Positions 8,364 to 17,777 are shown, numbered from the stretch's first letter. The stretch is 64,000 nt of DNA from Paraburkholderia aromaticivorans (GCF_002278075.1 NZ_CP022989.1:4314889-4378888), one strand, 5' to 3'. The notes: generated by a model not told the origin, from the letters alone. Program-made: numbers and translations.

Positions 8364-9005
8364 TTAAGCTTCGCCGCGGCGCTTCTTGCCGGCAGCAACG
8401 ATTGCGGCAGCCTTCGCCTTGGGGTCGTTCGGGTCGAGCGCTGCAGCGCCTGCATCGGTGCCGACGATCGGCAGGCGGACACCCGACATCCGCTCACGCA
8501 AGCCGCTCGTGCGCGGTGCCGGCGCCTGGTCCAGACCGGACGCGTTGAGCGCGGCGATGGCTTGCGACGCAGACAGGTTCGTATCGAACGCGAACATGCC
8601 GGCCTGATTTACGCGGCCAGCCTTGATGCCAGCTGCCATGATGCGAGCACAGCGCACGCGCTCGCGCTGACGTGCGCCCTTCGCGCGACCGGCACGCTTG
8701 CCGGTTTCGTCGTCGTCCTCGTCGTCAGCTTTGGCGTCGCCCTCTTCGTCGTCATCGTCGACTTGCTTGGCATTTCCCTTGTCCTTCTCTTCCGCAGCCT
8801 TGCGCGCATCTTCCTTCTCTTTTCCCTCTTCGGCCTTGCGCGCCTCGTCTTCCTTGTCCTTTTCTTCCATGCGCTTCGCATAGTCGTCGTCGGACTCGCC
8901 GTCGAGCCGCTTGCGGTCATCGTCTTCTTCTGCGCGCGCGGCCGCGACCTCAAAGCCGAGGAGATGGGCGAACGGCATCGCGCTCGCGAGCTTCGAGAGC
9001 TTCAT
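8364..9005 (-). CDS. Acidic capsid scaffold-like protein
   Basis: 213 aa. Residues 25-105 are an almost unbroken Asp/Glu/Lys coiled-coil (EEDDDRKRLDGESDDDYAKR and similar). The rest is an Ala-rich helical part with QRERVRCARIMAAGIKAGR. It lies between the S49 protease and decoration genes. In lambda the scaffold Nu3 is nested in the 3' end of protease gene C; in many relatives it is a separate gene like this one. The scaffold role is inferred from composition and position. Confidence 0.65.
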   Translation of the reverse strand: MKLSKLASAMPFAHLLGFEVAAARAEEDDDRKRLDGESDDDYAKRMEEKDKEDEARKAEEGKEKEDARKAAEEKDKGNAKQVDDDDEEGDAKADDEDDDETGKRAGRAKGARQRERVRCARIMAAGIKAGRVNQAGMFAFDTNLSASQAIAALNASGLDQAPAPRTSGLRERMSGVRLPIVGTDAGAAALDPNDPKAKAAAIVAAGKKRRGEA

Positions 9006-9029
9006 GTGTAACGTCCTTTGGGGGTTGGT

Positions 9030-9917
9030 TTAGGCTTTGCTGATCTGCTTGATCAGGGCCCGAAACGCGGCATCAGGCGCCGCCACTTCGTCCGCAAGCC
9101 CAAGCGCGACACCCTTGTCGCCCATGAACGTAGCGGCCTGCGTACCTCGAACCGTGGCGGCCGAGATATTCTTGTTGCGGGCGACCGTATCAACGAACAG
9201 TTCGCCCATCGTGTTGATGTCAGCCTGGAAGCGCGCGAGCGCCTCTTCGGACAGCGGAATCTCCGGATGGCCGTCAGCCTTCGTCTCGCCGTACGTGATG
9301 AAAGTCACCTTCACGCCAGCGGCAGACAGCGCCTTCGACAGATCGACGTGCGCACAGATAACGCCGATGCTGCCGACGCCGCCCGTACGCGGCACGACGA
9401 TGCGATCGGCTGCGCTCGCGATCGCGTATGCCGCGCTGTATGCCGACTCATTGAGAATCGACCAGATCGGCTTCGCGCCGCGCGCGTTGTAGATGGTGTC
9501 GACGAGATCGAAGCACCCCGCCACTTCACCGCCGGGCGATTCGATGTCGAGAGCGATCGCCTTCACCTCCGGATCGCTGAGTGCGGTCAGGAAGTTTTGA
9601 CGGATCCCGTCATAGCCGGACATGCCGCTGTACGGCCGCAGCGAGCCGAGCTTCTGAACGAGAGTGCCCTGCACTTCGATCAGCGCCACACCACCGACAT
9701 TGTCATAACCGGTACGCGATACGCGACCCGGCTCGGCAAAGCCGTACTCATCATCCTCCATCGCCATTGGTGTGACGGCCGAGCCGTCCATGCGCAACAT
9801 CTGTGTCACGCCGAGGCGGTCAGACAGTGCGGCGATGACGACCTCGGCCTTGCGCGGATGGATGGCCAGCGGCGTGTTGAACATCCGCTGACCGAGGCGA
9901 GGCAAAAGGTTATTCAT
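9030..9917 (-). CDS. S49-family capsid protease (lambda gpC-like)
   Basis: 295 aa with an SppA-type serine protease fold. The nucleophile is most likely the Ser in ESAYSAAYA (about residue 161), and the general-base Lys lies in TYGETKADGHPE (about residue 213). The intervening GVGSIGVICAHVDLSKAL is the conserved S49 core. LDIESPGGEVAG (about 123-134) forms the oxyanion-side loop. In lambda-type phages this protease matures the prohead and removes scaffold. The start overlaps the portal stop by ATGA. Confidence 0.9.
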   Translation of the reverse strand: MNNLLPRLGQRMFNTPLAIHPRKAEVVIAALSDRLGVTQMLRMDGSAVTPMAMEDDEYGFAEPGRVSRTGYDNVGGVALIEVQGTLVQKLGSLRPYSGMSGYDGIRQNFLTALSDPEVKAIALDIESPGGEVAGCFDLVDTIYNARGAKPIWSILNESAYSAAYAIASAADRIVVPRTGGVGSIGVICAHVDLSKALSAAGVKVTFITYGETKADGHPEIPLSEEALARFQADINTMGELFVDTVARNKNISAATVRGTQAATFMGDKGVALGLADEVAAPDAAFRALIKQISKA

Positions 9918-11548
9918 GCAGCGCTCGGTTCAGAAATGGTTTCGGTTGCGTCAGCACCGGACATCCACTTAGGTTGTGGCAGTCCAAGTTCCTTGTAGCG
10001 CGCAGCCTCGATCGCGCGCCGCTCGGCGACTTCGCGCCAGTCGGTGCCCATCAGGTCCGCGCATTCGTCTTCCAGAGTCGAAAGACCGCCGTCGAGGCCA
10101 AGAATCGCACCCTGTTTTTCCTTTACCGGATCCGTAAATCCCTTGCCCGGACCCATCCACTTCGTGCGCGCGTACGCGACGCGGCATTCCATATAGCTTG
10201 GCGCGCCGGCGGGCAGCGGCAGATCATCTACCTCCATCGATTCCTCGAGGAAAGCACCGAAAATTGGCTGACCGAAGCCGTGGGCGAAGTCACTGCGGCG
10301 CCTGGAAAACGTCTTCCACGCCTCGAGCATCGCCGCGCGGTACGAGCTGTAATTCACATCCGACCAGTCCTGGCTGATCTGCTGCGTCGAAACCCCGGTG
10401 CCGGCCGCGACATTGCGCAACATCGCAGCCTCGAACTCCCCGAAATTGCTGTTCGGCCGCTGCGCCGAAACCGTGTTGATGCTTTCGCCTGGGAACAGGA
10501 TGGGCATTCTCACGTCGCCGAGCGAAAGCTTCTTCCGGTCGTGGAAGTCCACCCGCTCCTGCTGATACGCATTCAGCTTTTCAGAATCGCCGAACGCTTC
10601 TTCGACGAGATCCGGATCGAACGGACTCTGTATATAGGCGCCGAAAATCGCGTTGACGATCGCCGCGTCCAGTTCTGTCCCGTCGTACTTGATCAGCATC
10701 TTCAGACGCTGTAGAACGGGCGCGAGAATGCCGGCGCCGCCACGGTGCTGCGCCGCGCGATCATGATCGAAGTCATGGACGATTACCGGCCGGCCCCAAT
10801 CTGTCTCGCGCGGGATGCGATCCCAATGGACAGCTTGCGCCGCGCTGAACCAGTCGCCGCCATGCGCGCGCCGGATGTGATACGCCACGGCCGCGCCGTA
10901 CTCGTCGACTTCGACGCCGCCGCGCATCACCTGTTGATCGAACCGCAATTGCGGGTTCGACAAGCGGTCAGGATCGATGATCTGGAGCGTTGTCGCATAC
11001 TGAGCGCGCCCCGCACCGACCCGCTCCGGCAACCAGAGCAGCATCGCGAGTGCATCACCATCGACAATCTTGTGGCGAAACGCGAGCCGCATCATCTGCG
11101 CCACGGTCAGGTTGCGCTGAGCATCGCAATAGCGCCCCGGATCATTCGACCAGGTGCGCCAGTGAGCCTCGGCCGCCTGCCCAAATTCCTCCGCCCAAAC
11201 GTGATCGAATGCTTTGATGCCCGTTGTCGCGCGCAGCGCCGCGTAATCGGGCTTCGAGATCGGCCGAAAGTCCGCGCCGATGACCGTATCGACCGTCCGC
11301 GTTACGGCTGCTGATGCCCAACCATCGTTGCGAACCAGATCCCGTACGCGCGACACGATCCGGTCGCGGTACATGTTGAGCTCGCCGTCAGGCGACCACA
11401 AGTACGGGCGCCATTCGGCCATGTGAGCGCCGTAGATGTCGGCAGCGTCATACGGCACATTGCCACCGCCTACCAGCATGGACGCGCGACTGGGCTTCAT
11501 CTCGATCGGCTTGCCAGCCGAATCAAGGATCTGCACGGGAGCGTCCAT
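9914..11548 (-). CDS. Portal protein (lambda gpB family)
   Basis: 544 aa from the ATG at 11548, which overlaps the stop of the upstream W-like gene (TAATG); the frame stays open further upstream but that part reads as shadow of the W gene. Typical segments: ADIYGAHMAEWRPYLWSPD, VRDLVRNDGWASAAV, DTVIGADFRP, and QQISQDWSDVNYSSYRAA, which is strongly conserved in lambda-type portals. It forms the dodecameric DNA entry ring. Confidence 0.92.
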   Translation of the reverse strand: MDAPVQILDSAGKPIEMKPSRASMLVGGGNVPYDAADIYGAHMAEWRPYLWSPDGELNMYRDRIVSRVRDLVRNDGWASAAVTRTVDTVIGADFRPISKPDYAALRATTGIKAFDHVWAEEFGQAAEAHWRTWSNDPGRYCDAQRNLTVAQMMRLAFRHKIVDGDALAMLLWLPERVGAGRAQYATTLQIIDPDRLSNPQLRFDQQVMRGGVEVDEYGAAVAYHIRRAHGGDWFSAAQAVHWDRIPRETDWGRPVIVHDFDHDRAAQHRGGAGILAPVLQRLKMLIKYDGTELDAAIVNAIFGAYIQSPFDPDLVEEAFGDSEKLNAYQQERVDFHDRKKLSLGDVRMPILFPGESINTVSAQRPNSNFGEFEAAMLRNVAAGTGVSTQQISQDWSDVNYSSYRAAMLEAWKTFSRRRSDFAHGFGQPIFGAFLEESMEVDDLPLPAGAPSYMECRVAYARTKWMGPGKGFTDPVKEKQGAILGLDGGLSTLEDECADLMGTDWREVAERRAIEAARYKELGLPQPKWMSGADATETISEPSAA

Positions 11549-11817
11549 TAGCGGTACCTGAACTGGATGGGTCGGCGCCCGCGCGAGATGATGCCGAGCT
11601 GGGCCTGCAATTGTTTGATGAGGGCGACGAGCCCCTGAATGTTCGCCTGCGTGTACGTGACAGACTTCGTTCCATCGCCCTGTCCATACACCGCCGCCTG
11701 AACCTTCGTACCGGTCGACAGGTCGAGATACGCCTGCTGCGCATTGGCGAGAGCCGTTTGTAGCGCGGTCGTCGACATGCCAGCGAAGATGCTGGTATTC
11801 GGGTTGTAAAGGGACAC
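11548..11817 (-). CDS. Head completion protein gpW-like
   Basis: 89 aa from a GTG at 11817 with TAGGAG seven bases upstream. The body (TTALQTALANAQQAYLDLS, then SVTYTQANIQGLVALIKQLQ) matches the gpW family, which joins the portal before tail attachment. The order terminase - W - portal is as in lambda. The stop overlaps the portal ATG. Confidence 0.85.
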   Translation of the reverse strand: MSLYNPNTSIFAGMSTTALQTALANAQQAYLDLSTGTKVQAAVYGQGDGTKSVTYTQANIQGLVALIKQLQAQLGIISRGRRPIQFRYR

Positions 11818-11825
11818 GGAAGCTC

Positions 11826-13817
11826 CTACGCAAGCCGACTGGCCAGCGTTTTCTTGACAGGTTGCGTTATGACTTTCGGCTCTTTCACCAGGCCCGGCAC
11901 CCACGCCGGCTGCTCCTCCGCCGCCGCGACAACTTCGGTTTCGGGTAGCGGATCTATGAACGTCGGTGCGATCGCGACCTCATCGGCCCGCTTATTCAGT
12001 TTCAGGCCGAAATGCATCAGCCCGCACAGCGCCGCGTAGCTGTACACAGCAAGGTCAAGCGCTTCGTTCGCGCGGCCTGGCGGCAATTCCCACACACGGA
12101 ACCGTTGCCCGTTCACCAGCTTTGCGACGGAGCGCTCCGAAACGAGCTGCGCGAAGTAGTTGATGTCGCGATCTGACGGAAAATGCATGTAACCCGGCCC
12201 CGGCTCCTCAACATGCAACCGCGCACGAATTACGTCCTTCGCGGCATTCACGCCGATGATCACGGGTCGGAACGATGCTTTCGTACGCGACGTCGGTTTC
12301 TTCGTTGGCCATACCGGCGAACGCGCACCGCCGCGCGCAGACTCGCCCTTGATCGCCCAGATGCGACGACCGAGACGCGCCTTGCAGAACTCGTAGACCT
12401 TTTGCGTATGGTGGCCGCCGGAGTCGATACACGCGGCCATCACTTCAAACCGACGCCCATCCGCGCGAACCCAAAGGCGCTTCAGATATGCGTCCACGCG
12501 CGCCCACAGTTCATCGCTTTCCGGATCACCTTCGAAGACAGCGTGATCGAGAGACCAGCGTTCTTCATTACGGCCCCATCCAACCGTTTCCACTTCGACG
12601 CGGTCATTCTGAACGTCGCCGGCGGCTGTGAGGACAGCGACGCCGTCGGGCACTTCTGCTGACCATACCTCCGTGCGCGAGGCCAGCTTCGCCTCATTCA
12701 ACGCGCGCTCGCCGCGGTCCTCGTACGGCTCACCCAGCACGAGGTTAATGAACGTCTGCCGCGCGAGCGGATCGTCTTTGACTCGCAGCCACTCGGCAAC
12801 GAGGTTAGGCCACGCCGCGTTCGGGAAAAGGGAGTAACCGGCCCAGATGTGGAATCCGGCATGCCCGGTGAACGGCTTCGACGCGCGCCACTCGCCGGCC
12901 GCCACCATTTCGGCTTTGTCGACCTCGTAGACGATGCAACCGTTGTGCTTGCAGACGTAATACGTCGACTCAGGAATGCCGTGGCCGTTTTCGTCCTTGT
13001 CCCACTTCATGCCGTGGGGCGTATCTGGACCACCCCATTCGAGCACCTGGAATTCGCCACAGTGCGGGCACGGCACATGGAAATAGCGTTGATCGCTTTC
13101 GGCGAAGCTCTTCTCGATCCGGCTATAACCTTTGACCGTGGGCGTCGAGCCGAGCACGATCTTTCGGTTCCAGAAGGTTTCTGTGCGCTTCGTGCCGAGC
13201 GCAATCTGGTCACCTTCATTCCCCGCGCCATCGACCGGATAGGCGTCCACTTCGTCGAACATGACGACGCGCGACGTGATGCGGCGGAAGCCGGCCGGAC
13301 TGTTCGCGCCGACCAGTGTCAGGCTCGAGCCGTTCCGGAACGTCTTCGCCAGAATCGTCTGGTCGCTGTTCTTCGCTTTCTGGTCGCCAGCGATAGCTGC
13401 GAGCACCGGCGTATCGCGCAGCATTGGCGCGATTTCCGTCTTCGAATAGCTTTCAGCATCCTCGACGCGGGGCTGAACGACCAGGACGGGTGACGGATCC
13501 TGATGCAGGTAGAAGCCGACAGCATGGTCCATCAGCTTCGTGTAACCCACTCGCGCCGACTTCATTACGCTGATCTTCTCGACCGACGGGTCTGTCACGG
13601 CGTCCAACATGCCGGTCTGATACCCGAACGCGCGGAAGCGGCCCGTCTGGGCGCTGGTCTCGCGCGAAAGCACTGCGTAGCGCTCGGCCCACTGGCTGAG
13701 CGTCAATTTCGGAGGGGGAAGCAGGTTCTCGCGGCGGGCCGCCAGAAGACCGGCATGGAGCGCATCAAAACCCCGCGCATACCGACGCGTGTTATTTTGG
13801 GTTGCCAGCTCCGTCAC
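11826..13817 (-). CDS. Terminase large subunit (lambda gpA family)
   Basis: 663 aa, ATPase plus endonuclease for DNA packaging. A deviant Walker A lies at about 86-94 (KSARVGYTK), Walker B at about 184-191 (VVMFDEVD), and the coupling segment ANSPAGFRRITS just before it. A zinc-binding pair CPHC (250-253) is followed by CKHNGC. The C-terminal nuclease part includes DVQNDRVEVETVGWG and MAACIDSGGHHT. Length is close to lambda gpA (641 aa). It overlaps the small subunit gene by 26 nt, as in lambda. Confidence 0.93.
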   Translation of the reverse strand: MTELATQNNTRRYARGFDALHAGLLAARRENLLPPPKLTLSQWAERYAVLSRETSAQTGRFRAFGYQTGMLDAVTDPSVEKISVMKSARVGYTKLMDHAVGFYLHQDPSPVLVVQPRVEDAESYSKTEIAPMLRDTPVLAAIAGDQKAKNSDQTILAKTFRNGSSLTLVGANSPAGFRRITSRVVMFDEVDAYPVDGAGNEGDQIALGTKRTETFWNRKIVLGSTPTVKGYSRIEKSFAESDQRYFHVPCPHCGEFQVLEWGGPDTPHGMKWDKDENGHGIPESTYYVCKHNGCIVYEVDKAEMVAAGEWRASKPFTGHAGFHIWAGYSLFPNAAWPNLVAEWLRVKDDPLARQTFINLVLGEPYEDRGERALNEAKLASRTEVWSAEVPDGVAVLTAAGDVQNDRVEVETVGWGRNEERWSLDHAVFEGDPESDELWARVDAYLKRLWVRADGRRFEVMAACIDSGGHHTQKVYEFCKARLGRRIWAIKGESARGGARSPVWPTKKPTSRTKASFRPVIIGVNAAKDVIRARLHVEEPGPGYMHFPSDRDINYFAQLVSERSVAKLVNGQRFRVWELPPGRANEALDLAVYSYAALCGLMHFGLKLNKRADEVAIAPTFIDPLPETEVVAAAEEQPAWVPGLVKEPKVITQPVKKTLASRLA

Positions 13818-14370
13818 GGGTTAATTCTTCCAGGGCTTCGGTGATGACCTCCTGCAGCATGTCCTGCAATTCAGCCGGCGTCTTGCACCGATGTAGACGC
13901 GGCGCCTGTTCCGCAGGGATCGACAACAGGCGCGTTCTGACCTTGGCGTATTCGTTCCCGACAGCTTTCGCCACCTCGGCAACGTCAATCACCAGTCCGG
14001 ATTCGCGGTCGTATTCGAGCTGAGCCTTCAGCCCGAGATAATTCTCTTTGAAGCAGCGAGCCGCGTCGAAATTGAGCAGCTCAACGGCGCCGGTCAGAAT
14101 CCTGCCAGCGGCATCGTCGGCGCTCTCACCGGGCGCGAGCGTTACCTCGCTCCCCGCCTGGGTAACAGTTTTGCGTTTGTTACCCTTCTGAGCTTGGGTA
14201 ACACCTTGGGTAACAGCCGGCGCACCGTCGCGCCGGTACCGTTTCAGGTTCGCGTTCGATGCATCGACGTCGATCTCATCGCCCGCAAACACAAGCCAGC
14301 CGCGCTCCTTCCACTTCGTCACGGTCTTCCGGCTGACGCAGTGAAGTTCGGCAAATGCACTTTGGTTCAT
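13792..14370 (-). CDS. Terminase small subunit (Nu1-like)
   Basis: 192 aa from the ATG at 14370; a TTG at 14388 is possible, and neither has a clear ribosome site. The N-terminus MNQSAFAELHCVSRKTVTKWKE is a winged helix-turn-helix that would bind cos. A linker has repeated VTQ triplets (VTQGVTQ, then KTVTQ). The C-terminal half is helical and would contact the large subunit. It directly precedes and overlaps the large subunit gene. Confidence 0.82.
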   Translation of the reverse strand: MNQSAFAELHCVSRKTVTKWKERGWLVFAGDEIDVDASNANLKRYRRDGAPAVTQGVTQAQKGNKRKTVTQAGSEVTLAPGESADDAAGRILTGAVELLNFDAARCFKENYLGLKAQLEYDRESGLVIDVAEVAKAVGNEYAKVRTRLLSIPAEQAPRLHRCKTPAELQDMLQEVITEALEELTRDGAGNPK

Positions 14371-14482
14371 GTGCGACGTGTTACCCAAATTTCAAAGTTT
14401 CATACCTAGACGTAGATCGCGGTGCGCAATTGCCCTCGACCCTCCGGGCCCTGGGAGGGACCCCGCCGGGCATGGGGGCGAG

Positions 14483-15103
14483 TCACCGCGCGCTCGCCAG
14501 AGCCTTCGCGACAGCCCGGTCGAGCTCGGCGCGGAATGTCGCAGCCAACACCCGCTTGCCGACGCCGCGGTAGTCGAGGCGCTGCTTGACGACGTGCGCG
14601 TCTTCGAACTTGACCATCAGCTTCAGGCCTGCACGCTTGCCGCGCGTTTTCTTGGTGCGTTGCCACACACCATCCACAAGTCCGGCTTTCGTTTGAATCT
14701 TGCCGACGAAGACGTTCGGCTTGCCAGTCAACCGTTTGACCAGATTGCGCGGCAGGTTGCCGTACTGGTTGACCTTGGCACTGATGGGCTTCAGCAGCGC
14801 GTGGCTGTTCAGCTTATTCGTGCCACCGATCTCGTAAGGTAGAAGGTATGCCGCAGCGACTGGCTTGACATATACCAGCGCCACCGGGTTGGCCCTCGTT
14901 GCCTTCTTCACTGCAACCGAATTGACTGTGAACGGTGTTGGCGCATCGAGCACCTTTCGCATGTTTTCTTGCTCAGCTTCCTTGACCCTCGCCGCAGTCG
15001 CGTTGATGGCTTGCGCCGTCGCGAATGGCAACTGCTTTCGGGCAAGATCACTTAGCGCGCGAGAAACGCTTCGAATGTCAGATCGGACGGATAACGTGAA
15101 CAT
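14483..15103 (-). CDS. Minor tail Z / HK97 gp10-like virion protein
   Basis: 206 aa. RKQLPFATAQAINATAARVKEAE followed by a beta-rich basic body (NVFVGKIQTKAGLVDGVWQR) is the pattern of lambda gpZ-like minor tail proteins. It lies upstream of the terminase, away from the other tail genes, and is separated from it by about 110 nt that would include cos in a lambda-type genome. Family assignment is moderate and the role is inferred. Confidence 0.6.
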   Translation of the reverse strand: MFTLSVRSDIRSVSRALSDLARKQLPFATAQAINATAARVKEAEQENMRKVLDAPTPFTVNSVAVKKATRANPVALVYVKPVAAAYLLPYEIGGTNKLNSHALLKPISAKVNQYGNLPRNLVKRLTGKPNVFVGKIQTKAGLVDGVWQRTKKTRGKRAGLKLMVKFEDAHVVKQRLDYRGVGKRVLAATFRAELDRAVAKALASAR

Positions 15104-15210
15104 TCTCGATCCGCTTTAACAAAGACTGCGCAAACGATTATATGCAGCACGCATTAAAGAGCTCTTTGTCACATGCCGATATCCCGTATTCAATACGAGG
15201 AGAGTCCTGC

Positions 15211-15807
15211 ATGCGTGTCGCAAAACTTGTAGCCTTGACGTCGATCGCCCTTTCGATTCTGACGGGCTGCGCCTCTACTCCACTGACGCCGATCTACGTA
15301 AGTGGCCTTTTGTCCGCTCCTTCAGGAGTTGCGGGTACCAAGCGTTTGAGCACTTCATTTTCTGAATCGACGGTCGCCGGCAACACAAAGATCATCGTTC
15401 CCGACCTTTTTGTGATCCGGGAGTGCAACGGTGTTCAATGCGCGGAGGGGGCAGTCAAAACGACTGTCGTGGTAGCCGTTGAACACGTCGATCAGCATAA
15501 AGCGAAAGTGCAAGTCACAGTGCGTGGTGACATTGGCGCAAGCCAAACTCTGAAATCACAAACGCCGGTCTCAACGATGGAGACGACACGATCTGTTGAT
15601 AACGGCGTGCCCGTCATTACAGACCAGTTTTCTCAGGCCCGCGAGGCAACGATCCCCCTTGGCCAAGCTCGACAGATTCGCCTGCCGCACGACCTTCGCG
15701 CACAGATCTGCATTGCCCGCAGCGTCAACGGAATGCCTGACGGCAGTTGCAATTTCCTGCCATTGCAAATGAACGAAGGCATCGAATCTTCTACGCCCTT
15801 GCTTTAA
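15211..15807 (+). CDS. Phage-borne lipoprotein (cargo gene)
   Basis: 198 aa from the ATG at 15211 (GAGGAGAG upstream). A lipoprotein signal peptide ends in the lipobox LTGC (Cys at about 20). The mature part is beta-rich and not recognised; it has CNGVQC and a final CIARSV..CNFLP pair. It is opposite to the surrounding late genes and has its own promoter space, like a lysogenic-conversion moron. Function unknown. Confidence 0.75.
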   Translation: MRVAKLVALTSIALSILTGCASTPLTPIYVSGLLSAPSGVAGTKRLSTSFSESTVAGNTKIIVPDLFVIRECNGVQCAEGAVKTTVVVAVEHVDQHKAKVQVTVRGDIGASQTLKSQTPVSTMETTRSVDNGVPVITDQFSQAREATIPLGQARQIRLPHDLRAQICIARSVNGMPDGSCNFLPLQMNEGIESSTPLL

Positions 15808-15893
15808 AGGCGGAATCGGTCGCCGAATGGCTCCGATAGATATTCGGCCGACCTGAAATGTCGGCTTCGACGCGGCACCCGCGCATCGCACGC

Positions 15894-16187
15894 TCATGGA
15901 AGTGGCAATTCGAACAAGTCTTCCGCGGCCTGACGGACTGAGCTTATGCGCCGTGGTTCAATTCGGGCTTCGCCAGCGAATAGGGCTTCAGCAGCCTTAC
16001 GGGCTGGGCTCCATTCATCGGCATCCGAGGTTGGCGAGCGACGTGGAAACTCAGGTAATGGACGATTGCCCATATCCAGCCACTCGCGCTTTGATAGCTT
16101 CTTTCCAGACTGCTCGACCCGCTTTCTCTCCAATGCGGCCAGCGGATCGCCATACATGTGCGACTCGAGGACAGATGTGCGTGGCAT
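15894..16187 (-). CDS. Hypothetical small phage protein
   Basis: 97 aa, charged. It contains ALERKRVEQSGKKLSKREWL and two similar repeats: ARKAAEALFAGEARI and VRQAAEDLFELPLP. No ribosome site is obvious at the ATG at 16187 or at the internal ATG at 16157. It is in the late-gene direction. No function is suggested. Confidence 0.5.
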   Translation of the reverse strand: MPRTSVLESHMYGDPLAALERKRVEQSGKKLSKREWLDMGNRPLPEFPRRSPTSDADEWSPARKAAEALFAGEARIEPRRISSVRQAAEDLFELPLP

Positions 16188-16333
16188 ATGGGGAAAAGCA
16201 AAGACACCGCGAGGGTGGCTCGTAATAGGTGATCCAGGGTTTACGACTGGATTGAATACACTGTAGGCGACCGCACCTGAACACGAGGCGTTCGGGGCCG
16301 GACGCTGCCAACTGCATGCAAAGAGGATTTGGA

Positions 16334-16618
16334 ATGTCTCGCTTTATTACTAGAGTCGAGCTATATGGCACGCCGAGCCGGCAGGACTATGACAACTTGC
16401 ATGCAGCTATGGAAGTGAGAGGATTTGCCAGAACTATCCGGGGAGATAACGGAACCGTCTATAAGCTCCCAACGGCGACCTACTACGGAGAGGGATTGCT
16501 GACTCCCGAGCAGGTTCGGCAGCAGGCTGCGAACGCCGCGTTCTCCGTCTGGAACAGTTGTGCCGTCTTCACGTGCGAGGCAATGGACAGTTCATGGAGC
16601 GGACTAGAACTCGCATAG
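16334..16618 (+). CDS. Hypothetical GhoS/DUF2622-like small protein
   Basis: 94 aa, ATG at 16334 with AGAGGA upstream. MSRFITRVELYG, DYDNLHAAMEVRGFARTIRG and GTVYKLPTATYY give a ferredoxin-like beta-alpha-beta pattern. In Burkholderiaceae genomes similar proteins are labelled DUF2622, the family of the GhoS antitoxin RNase. No GhoT-like small membrane toxin is visible beside it. The label rests on memory of the family pattern and is tentative. Confidence 0.55.
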   Translation: MSRFITRVELYGTPSRQDYDNLHAAMEVRGFARTIRGDNGTVYKLPTATYYGEGLLTPEQVRQQAANAAFSVWNSCAVFTCEAMDSSWSGLELA

Positions 16619-16630
16619 CCGCGAACAAAA

Positions 16631-16658
16631 AGCCCGCGAGGTATTCACCTGGCGGGCT
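16631..16658. terminator. Bidirectional terminator between convergent genes
   Basis: AGCCCGC-g-AGGT-attc-ACCT-g-GCGGGCT forms an 11-bp stem with one mismatch. On the minus strand it is followed by TTTTTG, ending the operon read from 17777; on the plus strand by CTATTT. Confidence 0.75.
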
Positions 16659-16772
16659 CTATTTCCACTCGGCGAACCTCTCCCCGCAGGGAGAAGTCTC
16701 GCACTTAAGCGGTATCGGTCATCTGGCATCTAGAATACAACAGAATTTACTGGTTTACAACAGTCCGTTCGA

Positions 16773-17777
16773 TTATCTCTTAAGCCTTTCTGCATCACGT
16801 TTGATTGCCGCCAGCTTCTTGAGCGCGTCTCGCTCTCGTCTCGACGTTTTGCCGGCCGTAGCACCGTCCGCAGGTCCCTGGCTCGAATGCTTGGGAATGT
16901 GCGAATCGAGCGTTGCCACGGTCAACTTTGCCAGCATGCTTTTAGCGTTCGAAGACATAGGCAAGAAGGTCATCAACCGAAAGTTTGTCGGGGAAAAAAA
17001 CAGCCTGCCCGCTTCGCACGCCGCGATAGTACGCCGGGCGTCGGTTGGCAGATAGTGAGTTTCTTGAAACAGTTCTTGAAGCTCTGCCACTTCTGCGCCT
17101 TGAGGATCCGAGGCAAGTAGCGCATCGGCCCGACGCCACAGTGTCGACATCTGCTTTTCATTGAGATCAAGCACGTTGACGCCCTGCAACACGCCCTTTT
17201 CCACTTCTTTGTATCTCGCTCCAGCCCTGTTGCGCGCCAGCCCCGAACTCACCATATCTGTAATCTCCGCCTGAGTGCGCTCGACAACTTCCATTATAGA
17301 AAGTGACTCTCCGCTAGCGCTGCGGCGCCTTATCTCTCTATACGCTTCGGGAAATAGGGCAGCGAAGGCTTCGCATCGACGGATCCACGCTTGAGCCAAG
17401 GAGTATGCGGCGCGCACTTCCCGCTCGATTTCCTGCAGCCCGCGACGATCTAGCAAACGAGGCAAAAGTTCAGCGCGGCGCTCGGCGTCCGAAAATTTTT
17501 GTTTCTCATCTAAGAACTTGGTTGAGAACTTGTCCTCGTCTGCCCCGCAAACGTTCCCAATGTTGGAAATCGACCCATCTTCCAATTCGACGACGTAACC
17601 CTCTTTGTGCGGCGTACGACAATTTGTCAGGGCGCAAGGAATTTCCTCACGGAATCCATATGGCCAGAGAATACGCTTCAATCCTACGGAGCTTGGGTTC
17701 ACCCGGTCGACGTAACCCGGCAAGTTTCTAAGATCGGTAGGTGCCTTGACTAACCTCGCTTGCTCGTTAATGTCCAT
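16773..17777 (-). CDS. Hypothetical phage protein with possible zinc site
   Basis: 334 aa, not recognised. Near the N-terminus Cys48, Cys53, His57 and Cys77 (CALTNCRTPH and GNVCG) could bind zinc. The middle is helical (REVRAAYSLAQAWIRRCEAF). The C-terminal 40 residues are basic (SRRERDALKKLAAIKRDAERL), suggesting nucleic-acid contact. It overlaps the end of the preceding gene by 28 nt and ends before a strong terminator, so it is the last gene of the replication/late-control operon. Confidence 0.7.
   Translation of the reverse strand: MDINEQARLVKAPTDLRNLPGYVDRVNPSSVGLKRILWPYGFREEIPCALTNCRTPHKEGYVVELEDGSISNIGNVCGADEDKFSTKFLDEKQKFSDAERRAELLPRLLDRRGLQEIEREVRAAYSLAQAWIRRCEAFAALFPEAYREIRRRSASGESLSIMEVVERTQAEITDMVSSGLARNRAGARYKEVEKGVLQGVNVLDLNEKQMSTLWRRADALLASDPQGAEVAELQELFQETHYLPTDARRTIAACEAGRLFFSPTNFRLMTFLPMSSNAKSMLAKLTVATLDSHIPKHSSQGPADGATAGKTSRRERDALKKLAAIKRDAERLKR

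Noticed and set aside
8690..8900. Repetitive acidic stretch as a repeat array
   Set aside because: It is low-complexity coding for Asp/Glu/Lys in the scaffold gene; no regular unit or spacers.
14155..14220. GTTACCC repeats
   Set aside because: They encode repeated VTQ within the small terminase linker; no independent evidence for a binding site.
14371..14482. G+C-rich gap between the Z-like and terminase genes as cos site
   Set aside because: The position fits a lambda-type cos, but no sequence like the known cohesive ends or IHF/terminase sites is recognisable, so it is not listed as a feature.
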